64,000 bases of DNA from Delphinus delphis (taxonomy: Eukaryota > Chordata > Mammalia > Artiodactyla > Delphinidae), in the NCBI RefSeq assembly GCF_949987515.2, contig NC_082683.1:101853918-101917917 (forward strand), read 5' to 3'. Position 1 is the stretch's first letter; every line of letters starts with the position of its first letter. The notes under the pieces were generated by a model. That model worked only from the letters and a program-made list of their open reading frames with translations, was not told where the DNA came from and searched no databases. Positions 33,302 to 43,395 of the stretch are shown here, piece after piece. Made by a program: the position numbers and the translations under genes.

Positions 33302-33334
33302 GCACACACGTGCGTGCGCACACACACACACACA
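33302..33334. repeat. (CA)n microsatellite, interrupted
   Basis: CA-rich tract broken by GTGCGTGCG. Confidence 0.85.
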
Positions 33335-33489
33335 GCTTCCCCGTGACATGCCCTCACATCACAGTTGCGTCTCCTCAACCCTTCCCAGCCCACACAGTCT
33401 CTGGACCCCAAATCATCCTCCCCCATCACACAATCCCCAAGCCCTGTCTTCTCACCCCCAGTCTGAATTCCTGTCCAGTTCAACTTACA

Positions 33490-34265
33490 TTTATCTCAGT
33501 AGTTACTAAGCACCTACTATATATACGGGCTGAGGTTACAAAGATGAATAAGATGTTAGAGTTTATTTGGGAAGATATAGGTAGATAAATGCTTTGGGTA
33601 CACTAGGTAAGTTATAAGATAGAGATGTTCACAGATCTTGAGTGTCCAGAGTGGGTGCCTATCCTGGGAGTTAAGCAAAGGCTTCCAGGAGAAAGTGATA
33701 CCAGGTGAAGAAAGATGGGAAGGAAATTCCAGAAAGAGGCGGCAACATCAGCAAAAGCACAGAGCCAGGAAACTACGTGGCTTACGAGAGGAGCCACCAG
33801 GGAGCAGTTACGTGGGATGCGACAGGAGGTGAGTCTGATGAAGTACTAGGAGAAGGTCCTAGAAGGCCCTTGAAGCCAGGCTAAGGGCTTAGTCTCTGGT
33901 GTACAAGCTGGGGAACGCATGAATGGTTTCAAGCGGGGAAATCACAAGACCTTCGTTGGCTGCAGAGTGGAGGATGGACCCACGAGTGGCCAGGCTGGAG
34001 GCAGGGGGCATGGCGAGGGGCGTCTGTGCTACACCAGTTCAGAAACGATGGGGGTGTGGGTGAGGCGGGGGGTGGTAGGGATAGGGAAAAAGGGGTAAAT
34101 TTGAGATATGAGTGGTTTAGAAAAAAGTCATCACTATTTGGTGGTTCCCTGCAGTGAGGAGTAAGCAAGACAGAGTGCAGGGTGATTCCAAGGATTCTGG
34201 CCCAAGTGTCTGAGGGAGGAGCGCCTTCATGGATGATCGGGGTAAAGTCCTGATTTGCAGAGCAA
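33490..34265 (-). mobile_element. LINE2, antisense
   Basis: A long antisense L2: AGTTACTAAGCACCTACTATAT, then AGGCTTCCAGGAGAAAGTG, GGAAATTCCAGAAAGAGG, GCAAAAGCACAGAGCC, then GGCCCTTGAAGCCAGGCTAAG, CAAGACCTTCGTTGGCTGC and GGTGATTCCAAGGATTCTGG. The order fits L2 throughout. Confidence 0.7.
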
Positions 34266-34452
34266 GAGTAAGACTGTTAGAAGCTCTAAGCACTAAAAAG
34301 ACTGTGTTGTCCTCCCCATGTATATATCAAAATAAAATCAATGCTAACTTGTAATTGTAATAAAGGCCAACAGAGTTTTGATTTCCCCCAAGATATCATC
34401 AATTTAAATATCTGTGTTTTAATATACATATGTATACATGCATACATCCATA
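34266..34452. other. Nothing recognised
   Basis: AT-rich sequence before a SINE. Confidence 0.35.
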
Positions 34453-34826
34453 TATACTTTTATTATTTTTTTTTATTTATTTATGGCTGCATTGGGTCTT
34501 TGTTGCTGCGCACGGGCTTTCTCTAGTTGCGGCGAGCAGGGGCTACTCTTTGTTGCGGTGCGTGGGCTTCTCATCGTGGTGGCTTCTTTTGTTGTTGAGC
34601 ACAGGCTCTAGGTGCGTGGGCTTCAGTAGTTGCGGCACACGGGCTCAGTAGTTGTGGCTCACGGGCTCTAGAGCGCAGCCTCCATAGTTGTGGCACACGG
34701 GCTTAGTTGTTCTGCGGCATGTGAGATATTCCCGGACCAGGGCTCGAACCTGTGTCCGCCTACATTGGCAGGTGGATTCTGAACCACTGCGTCACCAGGG
34801 AAGCCATTGTGTATCCTTTTATTATT
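34453..34826 (-). mobile_element. CHR SINE with 15-bp target duplication
   Basis: SINE at 34468-34805: T-rich tail, GGCTGCATTGGGTCTTTG, CAGTAGTTGCGGC units, CCCGGACCAGGGCTCGAACC head. TATACTTTTATTATT (34453-34467) and TATCCTTTTATTATT (34812-34826) differ at one base. ATTGTG between the SINE and the right copy may belong to a longer duplication. Confidence 0.93.
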
Positions 34827-34829
34827 ACT

Positions 34830-35764
34830 TTATTTCTTCACAACACTGGCTCCATGGTACCTCGGGCACCTGTTGTGTTTGCCTGCTGCTGTGGCAATGG
34901 TTTGTGGCATTCAGGGGACCCGAGGGAGTGAAGAGGCAGTGTCACTCAGGACTCCAAGGAGGAGGGAAAGAGACAGGGAAGAGGATCTGAGGAAGGAGGG
35001 AAGTCTGGGTTTAGGGGAAGAAGTGTGATTACATGTATAGACTCAGGGGGGAAAACAAGAAAGGAGGGTGAGAGTGAAAATACCAGTGAGAGAGGAGGAG
35101 TGACTGGGGAACAGCCTCCAGGCGCCAGGAAGTGGGAGTTGAAGAGCCTGGAAGCGGGTTGGCCTGTGACAGGAAGGACCCTCAGCCTCGGAGGCTGGAG
35201 GAGGGGGGGATGCAGGTGTGGAGAGATATGAAGTTGGGGTGGGAAGCTGGTGGCCTCCAAGGTCTCAGGGAAGGAGACATGGTGAGGATGGGATTTAGCG
35301 GCCTTGGGGACAGTGAAAGGCTTGGCACTGGGATTGAAAGAGACAGCAGCTCATCTTCCACCTTTCCTCAGCTCCCCACCCCCTTCGCCGGCAGCCCCTA
35401 GTCCTGCCTCCTTATCCCCTCACTGTTTCCGCCCTACCAGACCCACCATCAACAACAGCTTACCCAGGAGGTCAAACCCAGTACAAAGGTGATGGCTCAG
35501 GGGGCCACTGTGGAGACAAAATGTCACACCCCCTCAACAGGGATCTCCCCACCCTTCCCTCTGCTCTGGCCCTGCCTCATTGTGAATTCTCATCCAGTTC
35601 CATATTCCTGGGCCTCCTTATGAGTTTCTCTCGCCAAATGTGTACTTGTACATCTTCTTTGCACCTTTCCCTCAAATTGGATTAGTTCTATTATAAGCTG
35701 AGTGCAATTTTCAAATACATATTTCATGGATTTCTGTCTGCTCGGATCTATTGAGCCAGGATGT

Positions 35765-35765
<1 letters not shown>
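34830..35765. other. Unique sequence, purine-rich
   Basis: A G/A-rich segment (34900-35370) gives overlapping frames in several phases without any domain. No repeat family was recognised. Confidence 0.4.

Positions 35766-35767
<2 letters not shown>

Positions 35768-35807
<40 letters not shown>
35768..35807. repeat. (CA)20 microsatellite
   Basis: Twenty uninterrupted CA units, the purest simple repeat in the window. Confidence 0.97.
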
Positions 35808-35808
<1 letters not shown>

Positions 35809-36179
35809 TGGGAATTCCTAGGCATAGTTCCAAAGAGCTCTCCCCATGCTCAAAATTGTTTTGAAGTTTCATAGTATGTCTTTTAAACTTATTGGAATAT
35901 TGTATTCTCCTCCGTAATGTATTTATTTTTGATATCCTATAAATACATTTTAAAACATGTACTAGCAATATAATTGGCACTCCAGGAAGACATTCCATGT
36001 TTGTCCTGGGGCTACTTATGCTCCTTGGGGCACGGCTGAACATTCCTAGGGGCACCTGTATCTTGTCTGACAAACAGATCTATAAATTATTGCTTTCTTC
36101 TTTGCAAGCCCACCAATTCACTATCAACAGTATAGCTGATGTGTTCATGTTTGATTTCGGTGTTATTTAATTGCACTAG
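35808..36179. other. Nothing recognised
   Basis: AT-rich sequence without a recognisable repeat or exon. Confidence 0.35.
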
Positions 36180-36370
36180 ATGGATAGAATGTTAGCAATT
36201 GCAGGAATCATAAAGTACTGTTGGTCCATATGGAGCCCAGAGAGGGTAATGACTGGACTGAGATCCCAGAGCAAGTTGGGGGTAGAGTTGGGGCTTGTCC
36301 CCAGGTGTCCTGACTCTCAGTCAGGACTCTCTCTCCATTCTTCCATAGCTTTCTTTATCCTTTGGTGTTT
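36180..36370 (-). mobile_element. MIR-like fragment
   Basis: Antisense MIR-like order: GAGCCCAGAGAGGGTAATGAC, then CCCAGAGCAAGTTGGGGG, then GTCCCCAGGTGTCCTGAC. Confidence 0.5.
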
Positions 36371-36639
36371 TTGAAGACCCCGTCTATTTCTAAAATTATA
36401 TAATGCTAAATAAGGGTACAGAAGTTAACCATTGTGTACTCTTCACGATACCTTCTCTTCCTGAATCCATTACTCCTTATCATTCACCTTTGTCTGTAGA
36501 CTCCAAGCAGCTTTATATCTTCTCTTCAAGACTGCATTTAGGTCCTAGACAAATTGAATTAATTAATAACCCAAATAAATCTAATCATTTTTATATATGA
36601 TTATTTGTTGGTGGTGGGATTTGCACTAGTAGTTCAAAT
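36371..36639. other. Nothing recognised
   Basis: AT-rich. No family recognised. Confidence 0.35.
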
Positions 36640-36730
36640 ACCATTTTTAGTAAGATACACTGTTCCTCCAAAACCTGCAGTGGCTCCCCATTACCTATGG
36701 CATCAAAGACTTTCCCCCCTCCTTCACCTG
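36640..36730 (+). mobile_element. LINE2 fragment
   Basis: CTGCAGTGGCTCCCCATTACC followed by AAAGACTTTCCCCCC is the L2 3' region in sense. Confidence 0.55.
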
Positions 36731-36834
36731 CTCTGGGATTCAGGGATTCAGGCTGGGCGTGTTGTGTGATACTGCAGAGGACAGGTCAGGCCCTATTTGG
36801 CCCTTGCCACATGATTTGAAGACTAAAACAAATA

Positions 36835-37348
36835 GGGTGTTGCCAACAAGTGAAGGAGTACTTGTTCTCCATCAACCAGTGAATGGATAAAGGAGATGTG
36901 GTATATATATTCAATGGAATACTACACAGTCATAAAAAACATAAAATTTTGCCATTTGCAGCAGCATGGATGGCCTTGGAGGGCATTATGCTAAGTGAAC
37001 TAAGTCAGAGAAAGACAAATACTGTATGATATCACATGTGGCGTCTAAAAAATACAACAAACTAGTGAAAATAATGAAGAAGCAGACTCACAGATATAGA
37101 GGACAAACCAGTGGTTACCAGTGGGGAGAGGGAAGTGGGGAGGGGTAATATAGGGGTAGGGGAGTGAGAGGTACAAACTATTAGGTATAAAATAAGCTAT
37201 AAGGACATACTGTACAACACAGGGAATAGAGCCAATATTTTATAATAACTACAAATGGAGTACAACCTTTAAACATTATGAATCACTAAATTGTATACCT
37301 GTAACTTACATAGTATTGTACAGCAACTATACTTCAATTAAAAAAGGA
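36835..37348 (+). mobile_element. L1 3' region
   Basis: Sense L1: AATGGATAAAGGAGATGTGG, then CAATGGAATACTACACAG, then AGACAAATACTGTATGATATC, then ATACTTCAATTAAAAAAGG. 5'-truncated at a point common for mammalian L1. Confidence 0.9.
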
Positions 37349-37935
37349 AGTGCTTGTTCAAAAAGTAGGAAAGGAAATAGCAAGGGGGTGTGGCTATGGG
37401 TGTCCCTGGGGGCTTCTTAACAATCCACTCCATCCCCTATCACCTAAATCCACCCCCACCCACTCTCCCTTCATCGCTGGTGCCTTTTCTTCTCACTCTG
37501 CAGACCAGTAGCTGCCCAAACTCTTCCTGTGCGTTCTGAACTCTCAGCCCTGTTCTGTCACAATCTCTCCCTGCGAGGGCCTCCTACTCCCGGGCTCCAC
37601 CTCTCCCATCTCCTCACTGCACAACTGCCACAAGCCACTTCTGTGAACTGCATTTTTATCTCCTCAGTCCCCTGTGTAAGGATCTCCTGCCTCTGCTTAA
37701 TCTGCCAGGTGCAAATGCCTTGGTATGACTTCAAACGCCTTGTGGTAACCATCCTCACGTCCAGCAAGTGCAAGTTCCACTGCTCCTTCACATGCAGTTC
37801 TCCACGAATAAGATAAATCCTCTCACCACTGTCCAGTGGGCCTAACACTATGGGGGGTGTGGAAGATGAGAAGAGGTGATCTCTGGGAGGTGATGAGGCT
37901 TCATGGAGAATACGTTATACCACTCCCTAGACACA
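37349..37935. other. Pyrimidine-rich, possibly degraded L2
   Basis: CCTGTGTAAGGATCTCCTGCC and similar text recall L2 in sense but are too diverged for a firm call. No exon is seen. Confidence 0.3.
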
Positions 37936-37939
37936 CTTT

Positions 37940-38080
37940 TTTCTTTGATAGGGGTTATCAAACTGTTGACCAGGGAATGGATATAAAGATGGTATATCTA
38001 GATTTCAGCAAAGCTGTTTTTTCCTCCATAATCTTCTGTACGAGATTGATGAAGCTGGTGAACTGGCTGTACTATACTCC
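37940..38080 (+). mobile_element. CR1/L3-type LINE ORF2 fragment
   Basis: The plus-strand frame retains a reverse-transcriptase signature, DIKMVYLDFSKAV, the region that reads YLDFSKAFD in CR1-like LINEs. Surrounding residues (RGYQTVDQGMD before, LMKLVNW after) fit. A very old, short piece. Confidence 0.7.
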
Positions 38081-38099
38081 CACTTATCCGGTGCATGAC

Positions 38100-38453
38100 T
38101 AGCTTAGCTGGGGTAAATGTGTTAAGCCACGGTAACAAAGAGACTCCAAAGTGACAATGGGATAAATAAGAAACACACGGCAGTCTCAGTGGCCCTGTCT
38201 GTCAGGACGGCTCTGTCCCATGTTGTCAATCAAGGACCCAGGTTTCCTCCATTCTGTACTACCTTCAGCTTCAAGTGCAAGTGAGTTGCTGCCATACAAT
38301 CCAGCCAGCAGGCAAGGGAAGAGAGGATATAGAGAGTTAGCAAATTCAGTTTTTAGGAAGTGAATTGGACGTTGCACATATCACTCCCACTCAGATCCCA
38401 CTGGCCAAAGTCTAGTCGCATGGCCCTCCTAATGCAAGGGAAGCTGGGAAACG
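38100..38453. mobile_element. Old interspersed repeat, family not named
   Basis: GCCACGGTAACAAAGAGACTCC, then GGTTTCCTCCATTCTG, then CCACTGGCCAAAGTCTAG-TCGCATGGCC follow a mammalian repeat known to me only by sequence. A mariner has inserted at its right end. Confidence 0.4.
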
Positions 38454-38455
38454 TA

Positions 38456-39752
38456 TTGGGCAGGCCAAAGAGTTCATTCGGTTTTTTCCATAAGATGGCT
38501 CTAGTAACACTTAGTTTTCTTTAACTTCATTCAAAACAGCTTTGTTAGATTGTATGTGACAGCTGTCATATCAGCGTGCGTTTAAAAAAAGACATCAACA
38601 TTGGTGAATTTTTGTGTAGCCATTTTAATATTGAAGATGGAAGAAAAAAGCAACGTTTTCAGCATGTTATGCTTTATTATTTTGAGAAAGGTAAAAACGC
38701 AACTGAAACGCAAAAAAAGATTTGTGCAGTGTATGAAGAAGGTGCTGTGACTGATGGAACGTGTCAAAAGTGGTTTGCGAAGTTTCGTGCTGCAGGTTTC
38801 TCACTGGACGATGCTCCACGGTCCGGTGGACCAGTTGAAGTTGATAGCGATTAAATCGAAACAATTTAGGACAATAAACATTATACCACCGGGAGATGGC
38901 CAACATACTCAAAATATCCAAATCAAGCATTGAAAATCATTTGCACCAGCTTGGTTATGTGAATCGCTCTGATATTTGGGTTCCACATAAGTTAAGCGAA
39001 AAAATCCTTCTTGACCGTATTTCCGCATGTGATTCTCTACTGAAACATAATGAAAATGTCCCGTTTTTAAAACAAATTGTGATGGGCAATGAAAAGTGGA
39101 TACTGTACAGTAATGTGGAATGGAAGAGATCATGGGGCAAGCGAAGTGAACTACCACCAACCACACCAGAGGCCAGTCTTCATCCAAAGAAGGTGATGTT
39201 GTGTGTATGGTGGGATTGGAAGGGAGTCCTCAATTATGAGCTCCTTCTGGAAAACCAAACAACTAATTCCAACAAGTACTGCACCAAGTTAGATCAACTG
39301 AAAGTGGCACTCGAAGAAAAGCGTCCAGAATTATTCAACAGAAGATGCACAGTCTTCCTTCATGATAACCCAAGGCCACATGTTTCTTTGATGACCAGGC
39401 AAGAACTGTTACAGCTTGGCTGGGAAGTTCTGATTCATCCGCCGTATTCACCAGACACTGCATCTTTAGATTTCCATTTATTTTGGTCTTTATTTAGTCA
39501 TTTTGGTCTTAAAAATTCTTTTATTGGAAAAAATTTCAATTCCCTGAAAGACTGTAAAAGGCACCTGGAACAGTTCCTTGCTCAAAAAGATAAAAAATTT
39601 CGGGAAATTGGAATTATGAAGTTGCCTGAAAAATGGCAGAAGGTAGTGGAACAAAAGGGTGAATACGTTGGTCAATAAAGCTCTTGGTGAAAGTGAGAAA
39701 TGTGTCTTTTATTTTTACTTAAGAAACCGAAGGCACTTTTTGGCCCACCCAA
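38456..39752 (+). mobile_element. Mariner (Tc1/mariner) DNA transposon, nearly full length
   Basis: A 1297-bp element with terminal inverted repeats of about 32 bp: the left starts TTGGGCAGGCC at 38456, the right ends GGCCCACCCAA at 39752. Twenty-six of the 32 outer positions match. TA dinucleotides at 38454-38455 and 39753-39754 are the expected target duplication. Cut-and-paste elements of this kind move through a DDD transposase. The end sequence and transposase resemble the mariner family of cattle, sheep and whales that is thought to have entered this lineage horizontally. That link is from memory; the structure is read directly. Confidence 0.97.
38576..39678 (+). pseudogene. Mariner transposase, inactivated
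   Basis: Two frames cover the protein. The first (38576-38854) holds the N-terminal helix-turn-helix DNA-binding part, including GAVTDGTCQKWFAKFRA. The second (38896-39678) begins in the second DNA-binding helix (ILKISKSSIENHLHQLGY), carries WVPHKLSE, a core common to mariner transposases, and runs to the C-terminus and stop. Catalytic positions: the first Asp is Asn (GNEKW, codon 39088-39090), the second Asp is kept (HDN, 39364-39366), the third is kept (LDFH, 39469-39471). Exactly 34 residues separate the last two, the DD34D signature. Damage: TAA at 38852, TAG at 38867, and a frame change between 38870 and 38896. A likely family start ATG at 38637 is out of frame, next to a six-A run. A 20-bp near-duplication at 39480-39510 extends the region after the third Asp. 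It cannot encode an active enzyme. Confidence 0.93.
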
Positions 39753-39769
39753 TAGTTTCTTTTTTTATG

Positions 39770-39868
39770 TTTTTTTTTAAATTGAAGTGTTGTTGATTTA
39801 CAATGTTGTGTTAATTTCTACTGTACAGCAGAGTGATTCAGTTATACATAAATATACCTTTAAAAATA
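39770..39868 (-). mobile_element. L1 3' end, left part
   Basis: Antisense L1 3'UTR: AAATTGAAGTGTTGTTGATT, then TACAGCAGAGTGATTCAG. It resumes after a SINE at 40381. Confidence 0.8.
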
Positions 39869-40380
39869 ACTGTTATTTATTTGTTTATTTTTGGCTGCGT
39901 TGGGTCTTCATGGCTGCACGCGGACTTTCTCTAATTGTGATGAATGGGGGCTACTCTTCATCACGGTGTGTGGGCTTCTCATTGCGGTAGCTTCTCTTAT
40001 TGCGGAGCATGGGCTCTAGGCGTGTAGGCTTCAGTACTTGCAGCATGCGGGCTCAGTAGTTGCAGCACATGGGCTCTAGAGTGTGTGGGCTTCAGTAGTT
40101 GCAGCGTGTGGGCTCAGTAGTTGTGGCAGGCAGACTCTAGGGCACATGGGCTTCAGTAGTTGTGGTGCACAGGCTCAGTAGTTATGTCTCGCAGGCTCAG
40201 TAGTTGTGGTGCATGGGCTCAGTAGTTGTGGCTCGCAGGCTCTAGAGCGTAGGCTTAGTAGTTGTGGTGCATGGGCTTTGTTGTTCCACAGCATGCGGGA
40301 TCTTCCCGGACCAGGGATCAACCCCATGTCCCCTGCGTTGGCAGGTGGACTTGTAACCACTGCGCCACCAGGGAAGTCCC
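39869..40380 (-). mobile_element. CHR SINE, expanded to about 510 bp
   Basis: A minus-strand copy with normal ends (TTGGCTGCGTTGGGTCTTC; CCCGGACCAGGGATCAACCCC; CACCAGGGAAGTCCC) but an enlarged middle. The CAGTAGTTG-type motif occurs about nine times, against three in the copies at 11472 and 34468. The extra units alternate GGGCTCAGTAGTTG and GGGCTTCAGTAGTTG, so the body grew by internal tandem duplication. It sits inside an L1. Confidence 0.9.
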
Positions 40381-41585
40381 TATCTTTTTGAATTATAGTT
40401 TTGTCTGGATATATACCCAGGAGTGGGATTGCTGGATCACATGGTAACTCTATTTTTAGTCTTCTGAGGAACCTCCATACTGTTTTCCATAGTGGCTGCA
40501 CCAACTTACATTCCCACCAGCAGTGTAGGAGGGTTCCCTTTCCTCCACACCCTCTCCTGCGTTTGTTATTTTGTAAACTTTTTAATGATGGCCATTCTGA
40601 ACTGTGTGAGGTGGTACCTCATTATAGTTTTGATTTGCATTTCTCTAATAGTTAGCAATGTTGAGCATCTTTTAATGTGCCTATTGGCCATCTGTATGTC
40701 TTCTTGAAGAAATGTCTATTTAGGTCTTCTGCCCATTTTTCAATTGGGTTTTTTGTTGTTGTTGTTGTTGAGTTGTATGAGCCGTTTCTATGTTTTAGAC
40801 ATTAAGCCTTTGTTGGTCGCATTGTTTGCAAATATTTTCTCCCATTCTATAGGTTGTCTTTTTGTTTTGTTTATGGTTTCCTTTGCTGTGCAAAAGCTTG
40901 TAAGTTTGATTCAGTCTTATTTGTTTATTTTTGTTTTTATTTCTATGCCTAGGGAGACTGACCTAAGGAAACATTGGTATGATTTATGTCAGAGAATTCT
41001 TTGCCTATGATCTCTTCTAGGAGTTTTATGGTGTCATGTCTTATATTTAGGTCTTTAAGCCATTTTGAGTTTATTTTTGTGTATGGTGTGGGGTGTGTTC
41101 TAACTTCACTGATTTATATGCAGCTGACCAACTTTCTCAGTACCACTTGCTGAAGAGACTGTCTTTTTCCCATTGTATATTCTTGCCTCCTTTGTCCAAG
41201 ATAATTGACTGTAGGTGTGTGGGTTTATTTCTGGGCTTTCTATCCTGTTCCACTGATCCATATATCGGTTTTTTTGTGCCAGTACTGTGCTGTTTTGATT
41301 ACTGTAGCTTTGTAATATTGTCTGAAGTGTGGGAGGATTATGCCTCCTGCTTTGTTCTTTTTCCTCATGATTGCTTTGGTAATTCTGGGTCTTTTATGGT
41401 TCCATATGAATTTTAGGATTATTTGTTTTAGTTCTGTGAAAAATGTCATGGGTGATTTGATAAGGATCACATTAAATCTGTAGATTGCTTTGGGTAATAT
41501 GGCCATTTTAACAATATTAATTCTTCCAGTCCAAGAGCATGGGATATCTTTCCAAAGGAAATGTAGTTTCTTGATGGGTACCATG
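40381..41585 (-). pseudogene. L1 ORF2 C-terminal part and 3' region
   Basis: Antisense L1. The minus-strand frame at 41240-41596 keeps about 115 residues of the ORF2 protein's C-terminal region, including [36 protein letters not shown] and [21 protein letters not shown]2 encodes the endonuclease and reverse transcriptase; only the part downstream of the polymerase is present. 3' of that the frame is broken, with text such as GATATATACCCAGGAGTGGG and CTGCACCAACTTACATTCCC. The preserved frame suggests a moderately young, 5'-truncated copy. Confidence 0.92.
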
Positions 41586-41859
41586 TGCTCAGTCAAAACT
41601 CAGCAGGAAGCAGGTGGCTCTACTATGAGGGAGAAGGGGAGAGGATATATACTGGGGACATAGCAGCCTCTGCCACAGCAAATTTTGACCAATTATTTCT
41701 CCTCTTTAGCCCTCACATCCCCATCTATTACAGGAGGGCAGTGATATTTACCCTCCCTATCTCACAGAGCTATTTGGAGAATAAAATAAAATTGGACACA
41801 TGAGGGCTTTGGATGATTTTTTAAATATTTTTTAAGTGATGTGCTAGAATGCAAAATTC
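41586..41859. other. Nothing recognised
   Basis: A short stretch between two L1 pieces. It includes a faint MIR-like ATCTATTACAGGAGGGCAG. Confidence 0.35.
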
Positions 41860-42365
41860 TCCAGCCACTTAAAAAAACCTGTCAGTTTTGTATAAAGTTA
41901 GACACTTACTCTGTGATCCAGCAGTCCCACTCCTAGGTATTTGCCCAAGAGAAATAAAAACGTATGCTCACATAAAAACCTATATACAAATGTTAATAGT
42001 GGTTTATTCATGGAAACAATCCAAATGGATAAAGAGACTATGATACATCCATAGAATGAAATACTACTTACTCAGCAGTGAAAAAGAATGAATTACTGAA
42101 CCTCAATGCATTACGCTAGGTGAAAGAAGCCAGACTCAAAAGGCTTTATGCTATATTATTCAATTTATATGATATCCTGGAAGAAGTAAAACTATAGGAA
42201 TAGAGAGCAAATCAGTGATTGCCAGGGGCTCAGGATGGGAAGAGCAGTTAACCACAGAGAAGTATAAGGAAATGATAGGGATGGTGGAACTGTTCTATAT
42301 CTTCATTAGAAAGGGCACATTTTATGTAGTAATTTATACTTTAATAACCTTCAACTAAAAAGAAT
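41860..42365 (+). mobile_element. Old L1 3' region
   Basis: Sense L1: CTCTGTGATCCAGCAGTCCC, then GGTATTTGCCCAAGAGAAAT, then GAAATACTACTTACTCAGC and GAAAGAAGCCAGACTCAAAAG. Confidence 0.88.
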
Positions 42366-42439
42366 AAGTGCTGTGCTAATCAAGCTATTATATTAATAAT
42401 CATCTACCTTAGAGCTCAAATAACGGATTAAGTTCCTAT

Positions 42440-42570
42440 TTGAGTGAGATGATATAGTTCATAACTTCGTTTACCATACATTTTCTCCCGTGAATCCCGC
42501 AGCAGCCCTGAGAGGCAGCAGGGCAAGCCTCCTTTTGCTCTTTATCAGATGAAGCTCGAGAGTCGTTCAG
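42440..42570 (-). mobile_element. MIR fragment
   Basis: Antisense MIR-like order: GAATCCCGCAGCAGCCCTGAG, then TTTATCAGATGAAGCTCGAG. Confidence 0.45.
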
Positions 42571-43229
42571 TCATTTGAGAGCATCGTGCACCTGGTAAGC
42601 GATACGGCTGCCATTTTCGTTTTTCGATTTCTGCTCTTTTCTCTTTCAGTGCCATCATGCTCCTTAGAAATTTTGAGTGTTGTCAGATAAAGACCCCCTC
42701 CCAAAAAATCTACTGGTGTGGAGCAGGGACAACTTCAGACTAGTGGATTTTTAAAAATCCCAGATCTGCCTTCCCCTAGTGTTTCAGGCAGGGTCCCCTA
42801 AAGCCTTTCCGTCTCAATTGTGGTCACTCTTTCCTCCCTGGGGAGGACAGTGTGACTCAGGCAGCAGGATGGAGCCTCTCTGGCTGTGGGAAGACAACAG
42901 AGAGACTTCCAGATCTCTGCCTTCTTGCAACTCAGCAACAAGCACGCTTCCCGGGCCACAGCAGTGGTGCGCCCAGCCACTAGAGCCCAAGGAACCAGAA
43001 TAAGCGACAGAAAAAGTCACATGCCGAAACCCGCCTACTCAAGGAGGGCTGTGATGGGAAAGAGGTGCGGGTGCTGAGCAGTTAAATGCTTCTTGGTCTT
43101 ATTCTGTGCATCAGAAAGATTGCCCAGACCTCGCCAGTTCACGTCTGTCTCTTTCCATTGCGTAAGTTATTAATATTTGTACTTCATTAGACTATTTCAC
43201 TTCGTTAGAATGAATGAAATGTTTTTACT
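42571..43229. other. Unique sequence
   Basis: No repeat recognised. GGTAAGC at 42594 and CTCTTTTCTCTTTCAG ending at 42649 look like splice sites, but they would enclose only about 55 bp and no coding frame supports them. Confidence 0.35.
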
Positions 43230-43395
43230 TGTGTTAGGTGGTTTGATTCTCCTTACAGAGAAAATGATATTCCTATCATCCTTCTCTGCAGCTGAGAAAA
43301 GAAAGACCCGGAGAGCCAAGCTGAATCTAGCTAAGCTACGATCCAGCTAGAAATTGATGAAGCAGGACTTGATCCCACCCTCTGCATCCAAAGTC
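43230..43395 (-). mobile_element. MIR fragment
   Basis: Antisense MIR: CATCCTTCTCTGCAGCTGAG, then GGAGAGCCAAGCTGAATC, then GCAGGACTTGATCCC. Confidence 0.5.

Noticed and set aside
38576..39678. A functional or domesticated transposase gene (as in SETMAR)
   Set aside because: Two stops, a frame change and loss of the first catalytic Asp, with no adjacent host exon or SET domain. It is a dead mariner copy.
42594..42649. Possible mini-intron between GGTAAGC and a CTTTTCTCTTTCAG
   Set aside because: It would be only about 55 bp and neither side carries a recognisable coding frame.
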